A DNA stretch of 64,000 nucleotides, taken from assembly GCF_022539665.2 (NCBI RefSeq), contig NC_081333.1, positions 9,050,971 to 9,114,970 on the forward strand, in the 5' to 3' direction. The stretch's first letter is position 1. Each line of letters begins with the position of its first letter. The stretch comes from Daphnia carinata (lineage: Eukaryota > Arthropoda > Branchiopoda > Diplostraca > Daphniidae). The notes beneath the pieces are model-generated. The model saw only the letters and a program-made list of their open reading frames with translations. It was not told where the DNA came from and made no database searches. This document shows positions 1 through 10,762 of the stretch, piece after piece. Position numbers and translations under genes: made by a program.

Positions 1-1610
1 CTGCCAGACGACGGTCGTTGTCATGGATGCCAAGATAGGCCGAACAAACTTCGCAGACACGTAGTTTCTGTTGCTGATAGGAAGAGGCTGGCATAGCATT
101 CCGGTATTCTTGCTCAGCTGCGGCCTTCTTCTTCCGAAACTCCTCGACCTTCGATGGATTAAGATAAAACTCGTCCAGAAAAAAGAAACGAAAGTAGCCG
201 TAAACTATACCTCTTCCATCATTTTCATCGATTCATCAACAAATCCTTCCGCACCCAACTGCTCCGCCTTCGCCAATTTCTGACCAATCTGTTCTGCTAA
301 AAGATGAACCTAAGTGCCAAAAGTTACGTTATCAGTTTCTGCAAAGGGTTCCGTAGAGGATGTGAGAAAAACCTTTTGCGCTTTGGCGGCCACTTCAGCC
401 GACAATTCTTCTTGGGTCTCAGCCAATCGCTTTTTGGCTGCTTCCGTCTTCCGGTCACATTCACCGACAAATGTGGTCAAATGATCCATCGCCTTTACAA
501 GAAAATCAATTTTCAGTACATCACAATGAAGCAGTATGATGAAAAGAAACAAGAATTGAAAACAATTTTATCTTACATCAACTTGATAGCCGTAGTCCTT
601 GGATTCGCTGGCTTTTTCGTAGTCCGCTCGAAGAGCTAAATCGTGGATGTTGGCGCATTCTCCGATATCCATCCGCTAAGAATCGTAAGGTAGAAAATAC
701 GAATAGAGACCACGAATTCACGAAGTTGGTTGACGACAGAAATGTGTCAACCAGGCAACAAAAAAGATAGCCGTTGTAAATGAAGAGGAGTCGTGGTTTC
801 ACACTTACCCAACAGCCCTTTCTCACTGTGTTGGCTCAGCATGGACACTGTAGCCATACTTTGTTGATTAACCAACAGTGTACTTTGTTTACTAGGGACA
901 GGAATTCTAGCCACTGCTTTTTTGTTGATTAAAAGTAGCTGTTGGATTGTTCTTAAAAGGTACAAAGGAGGTTGGCAACGCACCACTGCCATTAAGTCTT
1001 ACTTACGGCCACTTGAGGTGTAATGTGGTACTGAGAAAGCGTAGAGTAATCTGTTGCCCCATTATAACATCACTGCACCACGCAAAAACATAGAAATATC
1101 AGTTAAGAAGTCAGGTCCCCTGGTTTAATGGACCCCTGTGTCTCGAGAAACTAACTCACTGATCTTGCTTCAACAATGAAGTTCAGAGTAGGAACAACAA
1201 CTGAGAATAGGAACTACTGTACCTCATTTCAGTTATTTGATACACAAATTTGCAAAGCAAGATCAGAGAGGAGTTTACTTTTCAGGCACAATATTTACAA
1301 GCAATACAACCAAGGAGTTGTTTTTTTTTCTTTCTCAAAATAGTGGGTTTTAGGGTTCTAGAGACATTATCTCATTAAATACTTACAGTTGAGGCCAAGA
1401 TTTCATGAGGGCAGCATCCCAGCAAAAAACTCTTGCAGACCTTAGGATCGGTGAACTTGACGTTGTATCGAGAACTCTCGCCTATTTAATTAAAAACATG
1501 GGTAAATTGAAAAACGAAATCTTGTTTTAAAACGTTTACTGTTAGTTACCATCCCTCGTCGTTCCCATTAATTGGTCTAACATAGCTCTCATCTGGTCTT
1601 TGGCAGACAT
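1..1610 (-). CDS. LUC7L: LUC7-like protein (U1 snRNP-associated splicing factor), C-terminus beyond window
   Basis: LUC7 family proteins bind U1 snRNP and help select 5' splice sites in the nucleus. Six exons read in one frame on the minus strand: 1610-1550, 1481-1387, 675-577, 492-373, 309-211 and 148 to beyond base 1. The start is supported by MSAKDQMRAMLDQLMG, close to the conserved LUC7L N-terminus. Zinc finger 1 is visible as VCKSFLLGCCPHEIL followed by MDIGECANIHD. A coiled-coil stretch (KRLAETQEELSAEV) follows, and the second zinc finger begins with RVCEVCSAYLGIHDNDRRLA before the window ends. All junctions are GT-AG and phases are consistent. The remaining second finger and the RS-rich tail must lie outside. 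Intron 2 (676-1386) is long for this region and holds an inverted repeat. The gene is head-to-head with the carboxypeptidase gene. Family assignment is secure; which LUC7L paralogue name applies is not. Confidence 0.93.
1159..1266. repeat. 12-bp perfect inverted repeat inside LUC7L intron 2
   Basis: CTGATCTTGCTT at 1159-1170 is matched by its exact reverse complement at 1255-1266, enclosing 84 bases. Transcribed from the host gene strand it could form a 12-bp terminal stem about 108 nt long. No convincing snoRNA C/D or H/ACA boxes were seen. It could be chance. Confidence 0.4.
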
Positions 1611-1713
1611 TCTGCTTTAAGATATTTTGACTGGTCGATATTTTTAAAGTTATAAAGTAAACACTGTTTGTAGTCCAACTATTAAAAGTAGAAATCAAAC
1701 TGAATAATGCACA
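1611..1713. promoter_or_regulatory. Presumed bidirectional promoter between LUC7L and AGTPBP1
   Basis: Only 103 bases separate the two divergent start codons, so both 5' UTRs and the core promoter must fit here or overlap. The stretch is AT-rich with no clear TATA plus initiator pair. An out-of-frame ATG at 1707 lies just upstream of the AGTPBP1 start at 1714. Shared promoter use is inferred from geometry only. Confidence 0.5.
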
Positions 1714-4700
1714 ATGCGCAAACTATATGCCCTGACAACTACAGACCCTCAGGCGACGCTACAGTATTTTCTTGTTTCTAAACAGTATCAGCTAACAGCA
1801 GTTCAACGCTGTCAAGTGGTAAGAAAAGCTTCTTCTTGCTCGCATATTACGGAAATACAAATTCACGCATCACGTGACCGTTTTATTATCCTATCAGGTA
1901 TGCATTTTTATCAATAGGTGGCTTGGGTTTTGGCTCTCATTTCTGACTGTTTTTCTTTCTGAAAAGAACATCGGTTTTTTCGAGTTCGCCAGGACGTGGT
2001 TATCTGTGAAAGTCTCTCTTGAGTTCCTGACGGTTGAATAATATTTACTGGACAGGCTGAGATCCAGTCTGTAACTTTATATTGCTCTGTAAAGGCGATA
2101 TACTCTGAGGAACCGAATGTGATGGTGGAAGAAGATTTTGAGCAAATCCTTCGTGAATGGAATTCGATTGCGGAAAACATACCTGGAGAGACTTTTGCAA
2201 CGTTGATTAGTCGAACCAAGAATATTCTTAGCTGCTTTCAAGGTTAGTCAATCCATCACAAGTCGTAAATGGTTCTGTGAGTCGTATGGACAGGTTTCTA
2301 AATTAACAAGTGGGTATGTGTGGTTTTGTAGATGCAAAGGGGTTGCGGCAGTTCGTAGAAAGGCTATATAATTCGATAGCTTTCCCAGGGTTGGCGAATC
2401 TTCTCAAGGTATGGCAGTTTCAATTTGTTTATCATATGCAATTTCAAGAATAAGCTCTTCTATATGTAACGAAAAATAAGAATTTTGGTCTTCCTCATAC
2501 ACACGTAATAGAGAAAACCGTACGTGGGAGCCAAAGAGGCCAGGCAAATAGCCAAAAAAAATGTAGTTCATTTCCTTCCGCCAGGAGGCAGGTGTTTTTC
2601 GACACCGAACCAGCCACGGTTTAATTTGCCGATATTTTAAAAGACATCAAGCTATAGTGTATGACATCACAGTGGACTTGTTTCAATGTTAAAAAACAGA
2701 TTAGTATCACATAAAATACTTTTTTTTTGCCGACTTACTGATTGGCTTATTATTGTTTGTCATCAACTTTAGCTTCAGTCGCTGCAATTACAAATGCATG
2801 AGTATGGCCTGTCGAATCTAACTATTCATTTAAAGCACGATCCACTGAGATATCGTATCTTTTGCTGTAGCAGTGCTCTTCCGAACAATTTCCATGATTT
2901 ATTTTTTTTTAAATCATAATTTTAATTTCTTTTAGAGTTTTCTGCCGTTTAGCGATAAATACCATTAGCCAAACTACTTCCTAACGTAGCACAATAAATA
3001 TTTCATCCTTTATACCCTTTGACAGATAACAAGGAATAATCAAATTCGGGGTGATATATTATATATTATCCAAGCAATTTTTGAAGTTCTTTTGGCAACT
3101 AAAAAAGGTATGTACCAACAACATGTATTTCATATAAATACATAAAATGCAAATAATAAACAAATAACATTTGAAATGTAGATACGCCATTTTTGAGTGT
3201 GGTGAGCCCTACGTTACTACTATTATGGCCTATACTAATCGAATTGGCATTCGAATTTGGGTTTTCCGTACTAACAGAACACCGCTTTTTAGCTTTGGAC
3301 ATTCTAAATCACATTTTTAAAAATAGTAAGAATTATATAAATCCTTGAACATTAGTGTCATGCGTATATCTTTCGTTGCAGGTCTGCCAACATTTCTGTA
3401 ACAGCGCACATAGATTTTTGAAACTCGGATAAACTAAAAAAAAAAAAATTATATGATAACAGACGAGAAGGTGGTTTGAAGTATTTTTTGTTACCATTCT
3501 CAAGTTTTTTTTTATGCCTTGGCAGAGACAAATGCATTGACTGTTTGCCAACGCCAAACGGTCGAAGCAAACCAGCTAGTCCTCGACGTTCTAAAGTTGC
3601 TCGAGTCAAAGAGTGGTAACCGAAAGCTGACACTGAAACAGCACAAATGCGCTGCGTCCATTTTATCGAGCATTTCCCGGCACAGTAATCCCGATTTCAT
3701 TTTTATTTTTGTAACTGAGATTCTTCTTTCGATTAAAGCGTAAGATATCGTTGGCGTTGTTTTGATATTTCAGAAGAAGGACGCCAACTAATTATCGAAG
3801 CCAAAGTCGTAGAACGCTTGCACGCTTTCTTGCTTATGATTCAAAATGAAAAAAATCGCGACACCATCATCTACAAAATTGGGCAGACTATTCTTAGATG
3901 TGGTCCACTTCATGATCTACTTGTAACAGGATGCAAATACTCTGCTCTCAGCTACTCGCCTTTTGGATCTTCCGCATTGTCAGGTTCAATACTAATATGC
4001 CATACTGTTTTTTCTCTCACCTGTCGCTGATGCACCTGGGCGAAATTTGTTCTGAATAATCTTGACAATTCTTAAAATTAGGCGATACCGCGTCCTCGGA
4101 TTCGAGTGAAGAAAGCGAAGAAGAGGAAGAGACAGGAAAAAGTTCTCTTCCAGATTCTCGTACGTGTTCGTTCACCAATGGCACAAAAAAGAAGTCAAAG
4201 AAATGCCATCCACCACTGAATCCATACCGAAGTGCTGAAGAGCTGGAACAATATCGGCAGCATTTCGATTCCACTGAGCAAGACAACGAAGATGAGCTAA
4301 CAAATGCGTCTCAATCGATAGGGTCAGGTTGGACCCGCCAGCAAATTTATGAATATTTTGCTCGTCGAACCAAATCCATCCATGGTTTTCGTCTTATTCC
4401 GTGTCCGGATTGGATTAATGCGGTTGGAAACATAGCTGAAGAGCCCTTCTTCATAAAAGATCGCACTGTGTGCAGGTATTCAAATAACGCCATTAAAAAT
4501 AAATTTCCATTGTCAATAACGGAGAATATGTCGTTTTAGGAGTAAATTATTCAAGTCATTAAACTTGGTTTTAAATCCAAATTCGTATCGGCCGGTAGTC
4601 GTTTACGACCTTGACGCTCAGTTGTTGGAAGCCGAGCAAACACGCTCAATCCGCATGGAAGATATTGAAACGATATCAAAACATCACATAGGCAAACCCG

Positions 4701-7700
4701 ATGTACCGCTGGAATTTGAATCGCGCTTTGAAAGTGGCAACCTCCGTCGTGCTATGCGGGTATGAGAGAGATCTTTGTTCAATTTTGACGAAATTCATCA
4801 GCCCTAATATCCCTAACAGGTTGGAAAACAGGAGTATGATCTGATATTGAATTCTGACGTGAATTCATGTGGACGTCAACAGTGGTTCTACTTTCGAATT
4901 TCTGGTGAAGGTGTATGTCCATCCAACACGTACACTTTCAATATTATAAATTTGGAGAAACAACGAACACTGTTTAATCAAGGTCTCGTTGCTAATCTTC
5001 ACAGAACATTTACCGTTCTATCCATATTATATTTGTTTGCGTGAGGATGAACAAATATTTCCCTTTGTTTACGATCCATATTCGACGTTGGACTCAGGCA
5101 TGCAACCCGTGATATTCTCTGTGAAGCGTTACTTGGCGTCCGGCTATCCACTTTGGGAGCGCAGTGGCACGTCTATATGTTATTATCGCAACGGCTTCCG
5201 ACAAACTGTTGCCGATCAGTCTTATTGGAGCCTTTCATTCACGTAGACTTTGTTTATTGTCCATCTATTAACTCCATCAGTACGGTGTCATTTTAACATT
5301 ATGTTTACAGCCTTCGGTTCCCATACGATAACGACGTCGTATATATTGCCTATCACTATCCGTATACCTACAGTCAACTAATGGTAAGCAAAATATTTCT
5401 GCCGTAAAACTGACGATTAACACACGATACAAATATCTTATTTGTTCTTTCCAGACAGATACCGTTACATGGCAAAGAAGCATTTTTCCCCTTAAAGACG
5501 ATCGTTTACGCGTGACTACTCTTTGTCGCTCTCCCTGTGGGAACCTTGTTCCTTTGTTACTCATTGACTACAAAGGAGATGCAAAGGTATAGGCACTACA
5601 CTTGATCCGAATGCTTTGTTACCAACACGTATGCTAACCTACATCTTTTAACTGTCCCCCTCCGTGTGATTTTATGTTCAATGATTGCGATGACTTGCGG
5701 ATGCTTATGGGGCTAGTCCTCTTGCGTTTTTATGTCTCGAGTCCATCCTGGCGAATCGAACTCCTCGTGGGTAATGAGAGGCCTCATCATCACAGCTCTG
5801 CAGAATGTGGTTGACTCCAAGCAAGCGCATCCTCTTGTGATCCTGCCGATGTTGAATGTCGACGGGACGGTGCATGGATGGTACGTTCCAAATCTTTTCC
5901 ATTAACTAATGCTAAGTTAGTTCACCCACTGCTTATTTACACACGCACGTAACGGCTAATGGGTCAAACGCTTGGTGCAAGAATACCTTGTTATTCAGTC
6001 GCCTGTTTTTAGTAGCCATTGTTTTGCATAGCGGAAGCCTAAAGAGTTGAAAACAACCTAGTATCGAGGCCAACGTTTAAGTTATATTAAAAATGTATTG
6101 AAGCAAGTTAACCAACCATTTCAAAGAGACATAAATTAAAGAACCAATGGCCCAGTAAGGTAAAATTCGGTGAGCGTACGTTAGGTTAAGTAATTCAAAG
6201 CCATACGACGATGATGATGCATAAAGTTTTCTCCCTTCTTATTTCACACTTTGATGAATTTTTACGCTAAGGAGCACTGCAAGCTTTATCGAGCTGTGTG
6301 TCCCGTAGGCGTCGTAGATAACGCCGCGAAGGGGTTGAAATTGTAGAAGTAACAGCGCGTTTGCTCACAAATGAAATGGTTATTCTGGGCACAGTTCTCG
6401 GCTCGCCAAGTTTGCGTTTGGTCGGTTACCAATAGACAGTTGGAGTCGGTTGATCTAAATGCAGCGTACGAAACAAAAGAAAAATGAAAGATGACATTGC
6501 AGAACTACGTAAATAAAGTAACAGTCACTTGAGAAAAAAACGATGCGTTTCAAGGCACAGCGAGAATTCATAGAAAAGGAGTTAATGACCGATAAAAGAT
6601 ATAGGAAAAAATTTTATCCGCTTTGTTTAAATTCCCCAGTGAATGTATCAGCGACTAACTGCAAGTTATTTAGCAAGTCCGCGTTAGAATGCCCCTTTTT
6701 CCTGCTGGCTTTTTATTCGGGGAGTTTAATGTTTTTGTTGGGAACAGCGCGTGTAATCAATACGAAAAAGGAATAAAGCGGCTGAATTAAACCCACCGAC
6801 TAGGTTCCAGTCCGTTGGGCCAGTAGTTAAAAGTGCCGTTAAATGGGGAGCCGTTACTCAGCCAGAGCCAAGTGCTAGTCCCCAGTGTATTTCCAGACGT
6901 CCAAAAATCCGCCGCAGATGACCCTAAATGCATAATTTAGCCGTTTTAATCAATATCTTCAAAGCCGAAAGCCATTTAAACTGCGATATATACGTAGACA
7001 CGATGCAAAATGTCGAAAAACTTGGAAAAACAATCGTCTCAATTTTGTCGTTGAACAAAATTAATTTAATTCTTGAGAGAAGCCGACATTTTTACCTGGG
7101 CGAAGATAATCGGCTAATTGCTGGGCCTCCTCGGCAGATTCCAAGCTTATAAGCTCCATCGCAATTGTTCGACAGTATCTTGAGGGAGAAAAGGTTTTTT
7201 TTTAATGTTACGTGGCGAATTAAAACAAACTTGTTTTCCAATGTCAATCTTACTGGTAAGCCAAATGAAAATTAAGACGGGGGGCGTAAGGGTTTTGCCA
7301 AGAGATGAAATATCTGTTGTCGCCGATTTTCGCAGTGGAAATACGTTGACCCGCTACCAAGAAAACAAAAGAAAAACCTGTTTAGCGCTTCAAGTGTAGT
7401 TGTTCGTGTGAACTATAATTGATAGAACGCAACTGTCATGTGGTAAAAAAAAACTTATTTGAAAAATGTAATTTTTCCCTACAGGTGCATATTTAATTAG
7501 TTTTCAGTGCAAGGGTATAATTTTAAAAGTAACAAGTTAAACATTTCGTATTTTTCTCGAGGGGACAACTCTAAGGGGGCTGATTATTCACATTTGTCTG
7601 CTTTTCAAGTGTGTCTATGTGAAAAACAGCTCTATGATTAAACCAAAGAATAATTCGAACATTTCCTTGATCTTACAACTCGAAAGCCTTGGCGGTAGTT

Positions 7701-10527
7701 TTCAAAAATGGAAAATTGAATTCAAAAGAATAATCAGAGTAATTGCTTTTTTATTTGAAAGTTAGAGCAGCATTAAAAAAAAAAAATCTTTGAAAGTGAT
7801 TTGATTGAATTGATCAGAAGATGAAAGAGTTTCAGAACCAATCGCAAAGACTTACCTGTAATGGCTGCAAAAAAAGACAAGAAAAAGATGCAACATGAAA
7901 TCCTTGCCATCGTTTTTTGATTGTTGTTGAAGTCCTAGCTCGATAATGGAAACACTACTGTAGATGTGCTTCTTCCCGATCTAAAACGTGAACTGCCTCG
8001 TAGTCAGCGCCTTCCTCACATTTTTATATGAAGCGTCCACTTTTATGGTTTTCTCTTCATCGGAAGAATGACTAGTGATTCTGTGGTGCTGATTGGCTCT
8101 GGAGTAATACCTAGCCGTGGGGTGTTAACTGTACACATACACAAAAAAATTATTTCAATTTAGCCTTTCAGATGCGCTAGCAAGGTTCAGAAAAAAAAAA
8201 CAGCTCAATGACTTCCAAAGCAGCAGCTATTAACGCTGACTGCCAGGAAAATTGGGAAAAAAATGAGTGTATTAAAAAGGACGATTGCGGTCGTTTCCTG
8301 ACTAGCGCTCCTTATAACGTAGCGGGAATGTGCTATTCAAAACGGAAAACCGCGACTGGATTCCGGAAACCGTTCAAAGACCTACAGGATGGAAGCGAAT
8401 TATGCTTTTCGTCTTGTCAGAGAAGGTTGTGTCTTTCAAGGTATTAGCTAGAAAAAAAAATCAAAATTTTTAAACTGAAGGGACCTCCAGATCTTGTTGT
8501 TTGGCAAAGCATATAAGTATGTCCTTAGCAGTAAACAGAATATTTATAAGTTCAAGCGTAACAAAAGCACGTGTAGTTTGGTATTTTTATAATGATGCTT
8601 TTCCGTGCTAAAATAAAAACTTAGTATAGGAAATGAACGTTGTACTTGTGTACTATATTGCGTGGCCTTTATATTTTAAAAATCTATATACCTACATTGA
8701 ATCGCGGACGGCAACCAGTAAAATCGTAAATATTTTTTTATGATTGTGTGCTAAAATTTTGTGTAACAAGCGAATAGGGAAGTGAGTCGTTGCAAAATTT
8801 GAAAAAAATTAGATCAAGTACTAGACACAAATTTTTAGATCTTAAACCTTAGGAAGGCCGTCCCCTTAATTTTTTTTTTAATATTTAGTAACGTTGAATA
8901 GTTGCGTTACCACATATTGTACAATTCTAAAGTTTTCTTTCATTTTGCAGTAGTCGGACTGAGTTAAGTAACGAGGATCTAAACCGACGTTGGCTAACGC
9001 CTGAGTATGTTACTTTTATAGTATTTTCCTTGCACAATGGAAAAAATGATTAATGTTATTTTCTGTTTTCGTTTTCATGTTGTTATCATACAAATCAGCT
9101 TGTATCGCCATCCAACCATTTACCACGCCAAGGTATTAATTCATCGCTCAATGTCATACATATATTTTTTTGTTGTTGTTGTCTAGTCGTTAAACGCTTT
9201 TTGCATTTTTGGCAGGGTTTACTCGAGTTCATGTGCCGGATCCTTGATGCCAAGCCCGTCGTGCTTTGTGATATGCACGGTCATTCCCGCCGCTTCAATG
9301 CTTTTGTCTATGGATGTAAAGCTTCACAGAGTTGGTGTCCGGACGATTGGTCACAGATGAATGGCCAAGGTGACCATTCTGCCATGGAGCAGAAGAACGA
9401 TGAACGTGACAATGATGTCGCCATCCCCATACCGGTAATTTTTTGTTGCTTCGTTTTGTAAGTGGAGTTAATCTCCTGTAGTATTTTTATTCTTTTGTTT
9501 TTATTGCCTAGCTTAGAATCCCCGTTAGAGGTGTAGGGTGTGTTACGAAAAACTTTCGATCCTATTTGTATATGCCTTAAGAGTCCCGTTCGAATTGAAG
9601 GTGGGAGAGTTGTGGCTATTCAAATAGGTCACACAGCTCATGGGAAGTAAATAAAACGTCTATCCTTATGGTCAGTGTTTCGGAAAAATTTTTGCAAGTT
9701 CTTTTCCCATGAAATTGTGTTGGATGATAGGTTGCAATGTTCAACATGTCCTAGTTGTCTTACTTCATTTGCTAATGTATATATCTTCCCAAAGTGTCGC
9801 TAGCACTATTTACGATATCCTTAAAGATTTGTATTTTTGCATGGGTCCGCATTTTTTACCATCTTCCGGAATAACAATGATTTATCTCTCTTTCGTTTTC
9901 ATGTGTATCTTCGTCGAAAACGATATAATAGCTTTTCGTGCGACTACTGCAATCGGAATTGCCTCTTTTCGATACAGACCAGTGTTCCTTTGAAGTTGAA
10001 AAAAATCGTGAAACTACTGCCAGAATCGTGGGATGGCGTCATCTAGGCATCAGCAACATCTACACTTTGGAGTGCAGTCTAGCTGGGTCTAACCAACATC
10101 CTCCACAGGTAACTGCATTTCGAAGTAATAACGTAGACCGCTTCATACGATTTATTTTTCACCTTTTCTGCACAACGATTTGGGACATCCCCTAGTCCCG
10201 AGAATACTGATTTCAAGTTATTCTTCATAAAAGAAATTTTTTTTTACGGAAACCAAAAAGGACTGTAGGAAATGTAGTTTCGTAGTAAGTTCGTTTTCCA
10301 GTAGCATTCAGTTCTTTATTCGTCGTAGAACGATAGCGACTTACGCGAAAACAAAGACGACCTGTATCACTAGAAATTAAGGATGTAGTGCCTAAATCAT
10401 AACTTCAAAAAGGATGTACCTATGACTACTGATTGTTGTTTTTTCACAGGGTCCCAAGCACTTCAGCACAACCAGCTACCTACAAATCGGGCAAGCACTT
10501 ATGAAAGTTACTAGCATAATAGATTGA
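1714..10527 (+). CDS. AGTPBP1: Cytosolic carboxypeptidase, CCP1/Nna1 type (tubulin deglutamylase, M14 family)
   Basis: CCPs remove C-terminal glutamates from tubulin and related proteins. Eighteen exons join in frame to 890 residues: 1714-1818, 2056-2242, 2332-2408, 3026-3107, 3526-3684, 3774-3983, 4082-4475, 4540-4759, 4820-4982, 5098-5242, 5311-5383, 5455-5586, 5717-5880, 8951-9004, 9099-9132, 9216-9434, 9932-10108, 10450-10527. The N-terminal CCP domain shows FESRFESGNLRRAMR and EYDLILNSDVN. Zinc ligands are in RVHPGES (His659, Glu662) and CDMHGHSRR (His754); the catalytic Glu is probably Glu853 in IYTLECS. An acidic stretch follows residue 273. At 890 residues it is shorter than vertebrate CCP1 (about 1,226) at both ends, with almost nothing after the catalytic domain. 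Intron 13 (5881-8950) carries an antisense lectin gene. The first three exons are the least certain. Confidence 0.9.
6286..7910 (-). CDS. Secreted C-type lectin-domain protein nested in AGTPBP1 intron
   Basis: Five exons on the minus strand (7910-7856, 7353-7254, 7178-7096, 6923-6797, 6454-6286) join in frame to 177 residues with GT-AG introns. Residues 1 to about 19 form a signal peptide (MARISCCIFFLSFF). The rest is one CLECT domain typical of arthropods: RYFISWQNPYAPRLNFHLAY, then YCRTIAMELISLES, FWTSGNTLGTSTWLWL, FNYWPNG and the closing WRAENC...HFICE, with the expected cysteines. The sugar/calcium site reads LEPS rather than the classical EPN or QPD, so carbohydrate binding is uncertain. 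Such lectins are usually extracellular pattern-recognition or clot/matrix proteins. The gene has its own TATA box and initiator (7991-8028) and lies wholly inside intron 13 of the carboxypeptidase gene, antisense to it. No close AATAAA was found downstream. Confidence 0.88.
7991..8028 (-). promoter_or_regulatory. TATA box and initiator of nested lectin gene
   Basis: On the minus strand TATAAAAA (8028-8021) is followed about 30 bases later by GCAGTT (7996-7991), close to the arthropod initiator TCAGTT. The lectin start codon is about 80 bases further on. Confidence 0.65.
8208..8447 (+). other. Cysteine-rich ORF of 79 codons in AGTPBP1 intron (doubtful gene)
   Basis: An ATG-started frame on the plus strand encodes 79 residues with seven cysteines (positions about 12, 21, 27, 42, 66, 70, 75) and many lysines. 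There is no signal peptide and no recognised domain. An AG preceded by GGTT at about 8190 could be an acceptor, so a spliced first exon is possible but none was found. It lies upstream of the nested lectin promoter on the opposite strand. It may be an unrelated small gene or a chance ORF. Confidence 0.2.
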
Positions 10528-10756
10528 TAACCAGATAACATTTGTAGCAGGCACATTAGGTGGTATAATGAAACTTCATAAATAGCTGAGGTAAAGACAT
10601 GTCTTCTAGAACTATTATGTTTATGCCCTTGCCAGAGTTGTAAACAGTCTTGTTTTGTTTGTTATAAATGATTGATTAATGCATTTGTCCTTACAAATCT
10701 ATTTCCACTGACAATTCATTATAAACATATACCACTGCTGCAGAAGATGAGACTAT

Positions 10757-10762
10757 AATAAA
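10757..10762 (+). terminator. Poly(A) signal AATAAA, AGTPBP1
   Basis: Canonical AATAAA about 230 bases after the AGTPBP1 stop codon. Confidence 0.6.

Noticed and set aside
2773-2860. Possible extra AGTPBP1 exon (frame with LQSLQLQMHEYG after an AG)
   Set aside because: No donor in a phase that joins the next clear exon at 3026; skipping it gives a perfect phase-0 junction.
4983-5004. Very short 22-base intron in AGTPBP1 keeping the frame of 5005-5097
   Set aside because: Too short to splice; using the acceptor at 5097 restores the conserved GMQPV segment exactly.
6543-7399. Three plus-strand ORFs in the AGTPBP1 intron
   Set aside because: They are antisense shadows over the minus-strand lectin exons.
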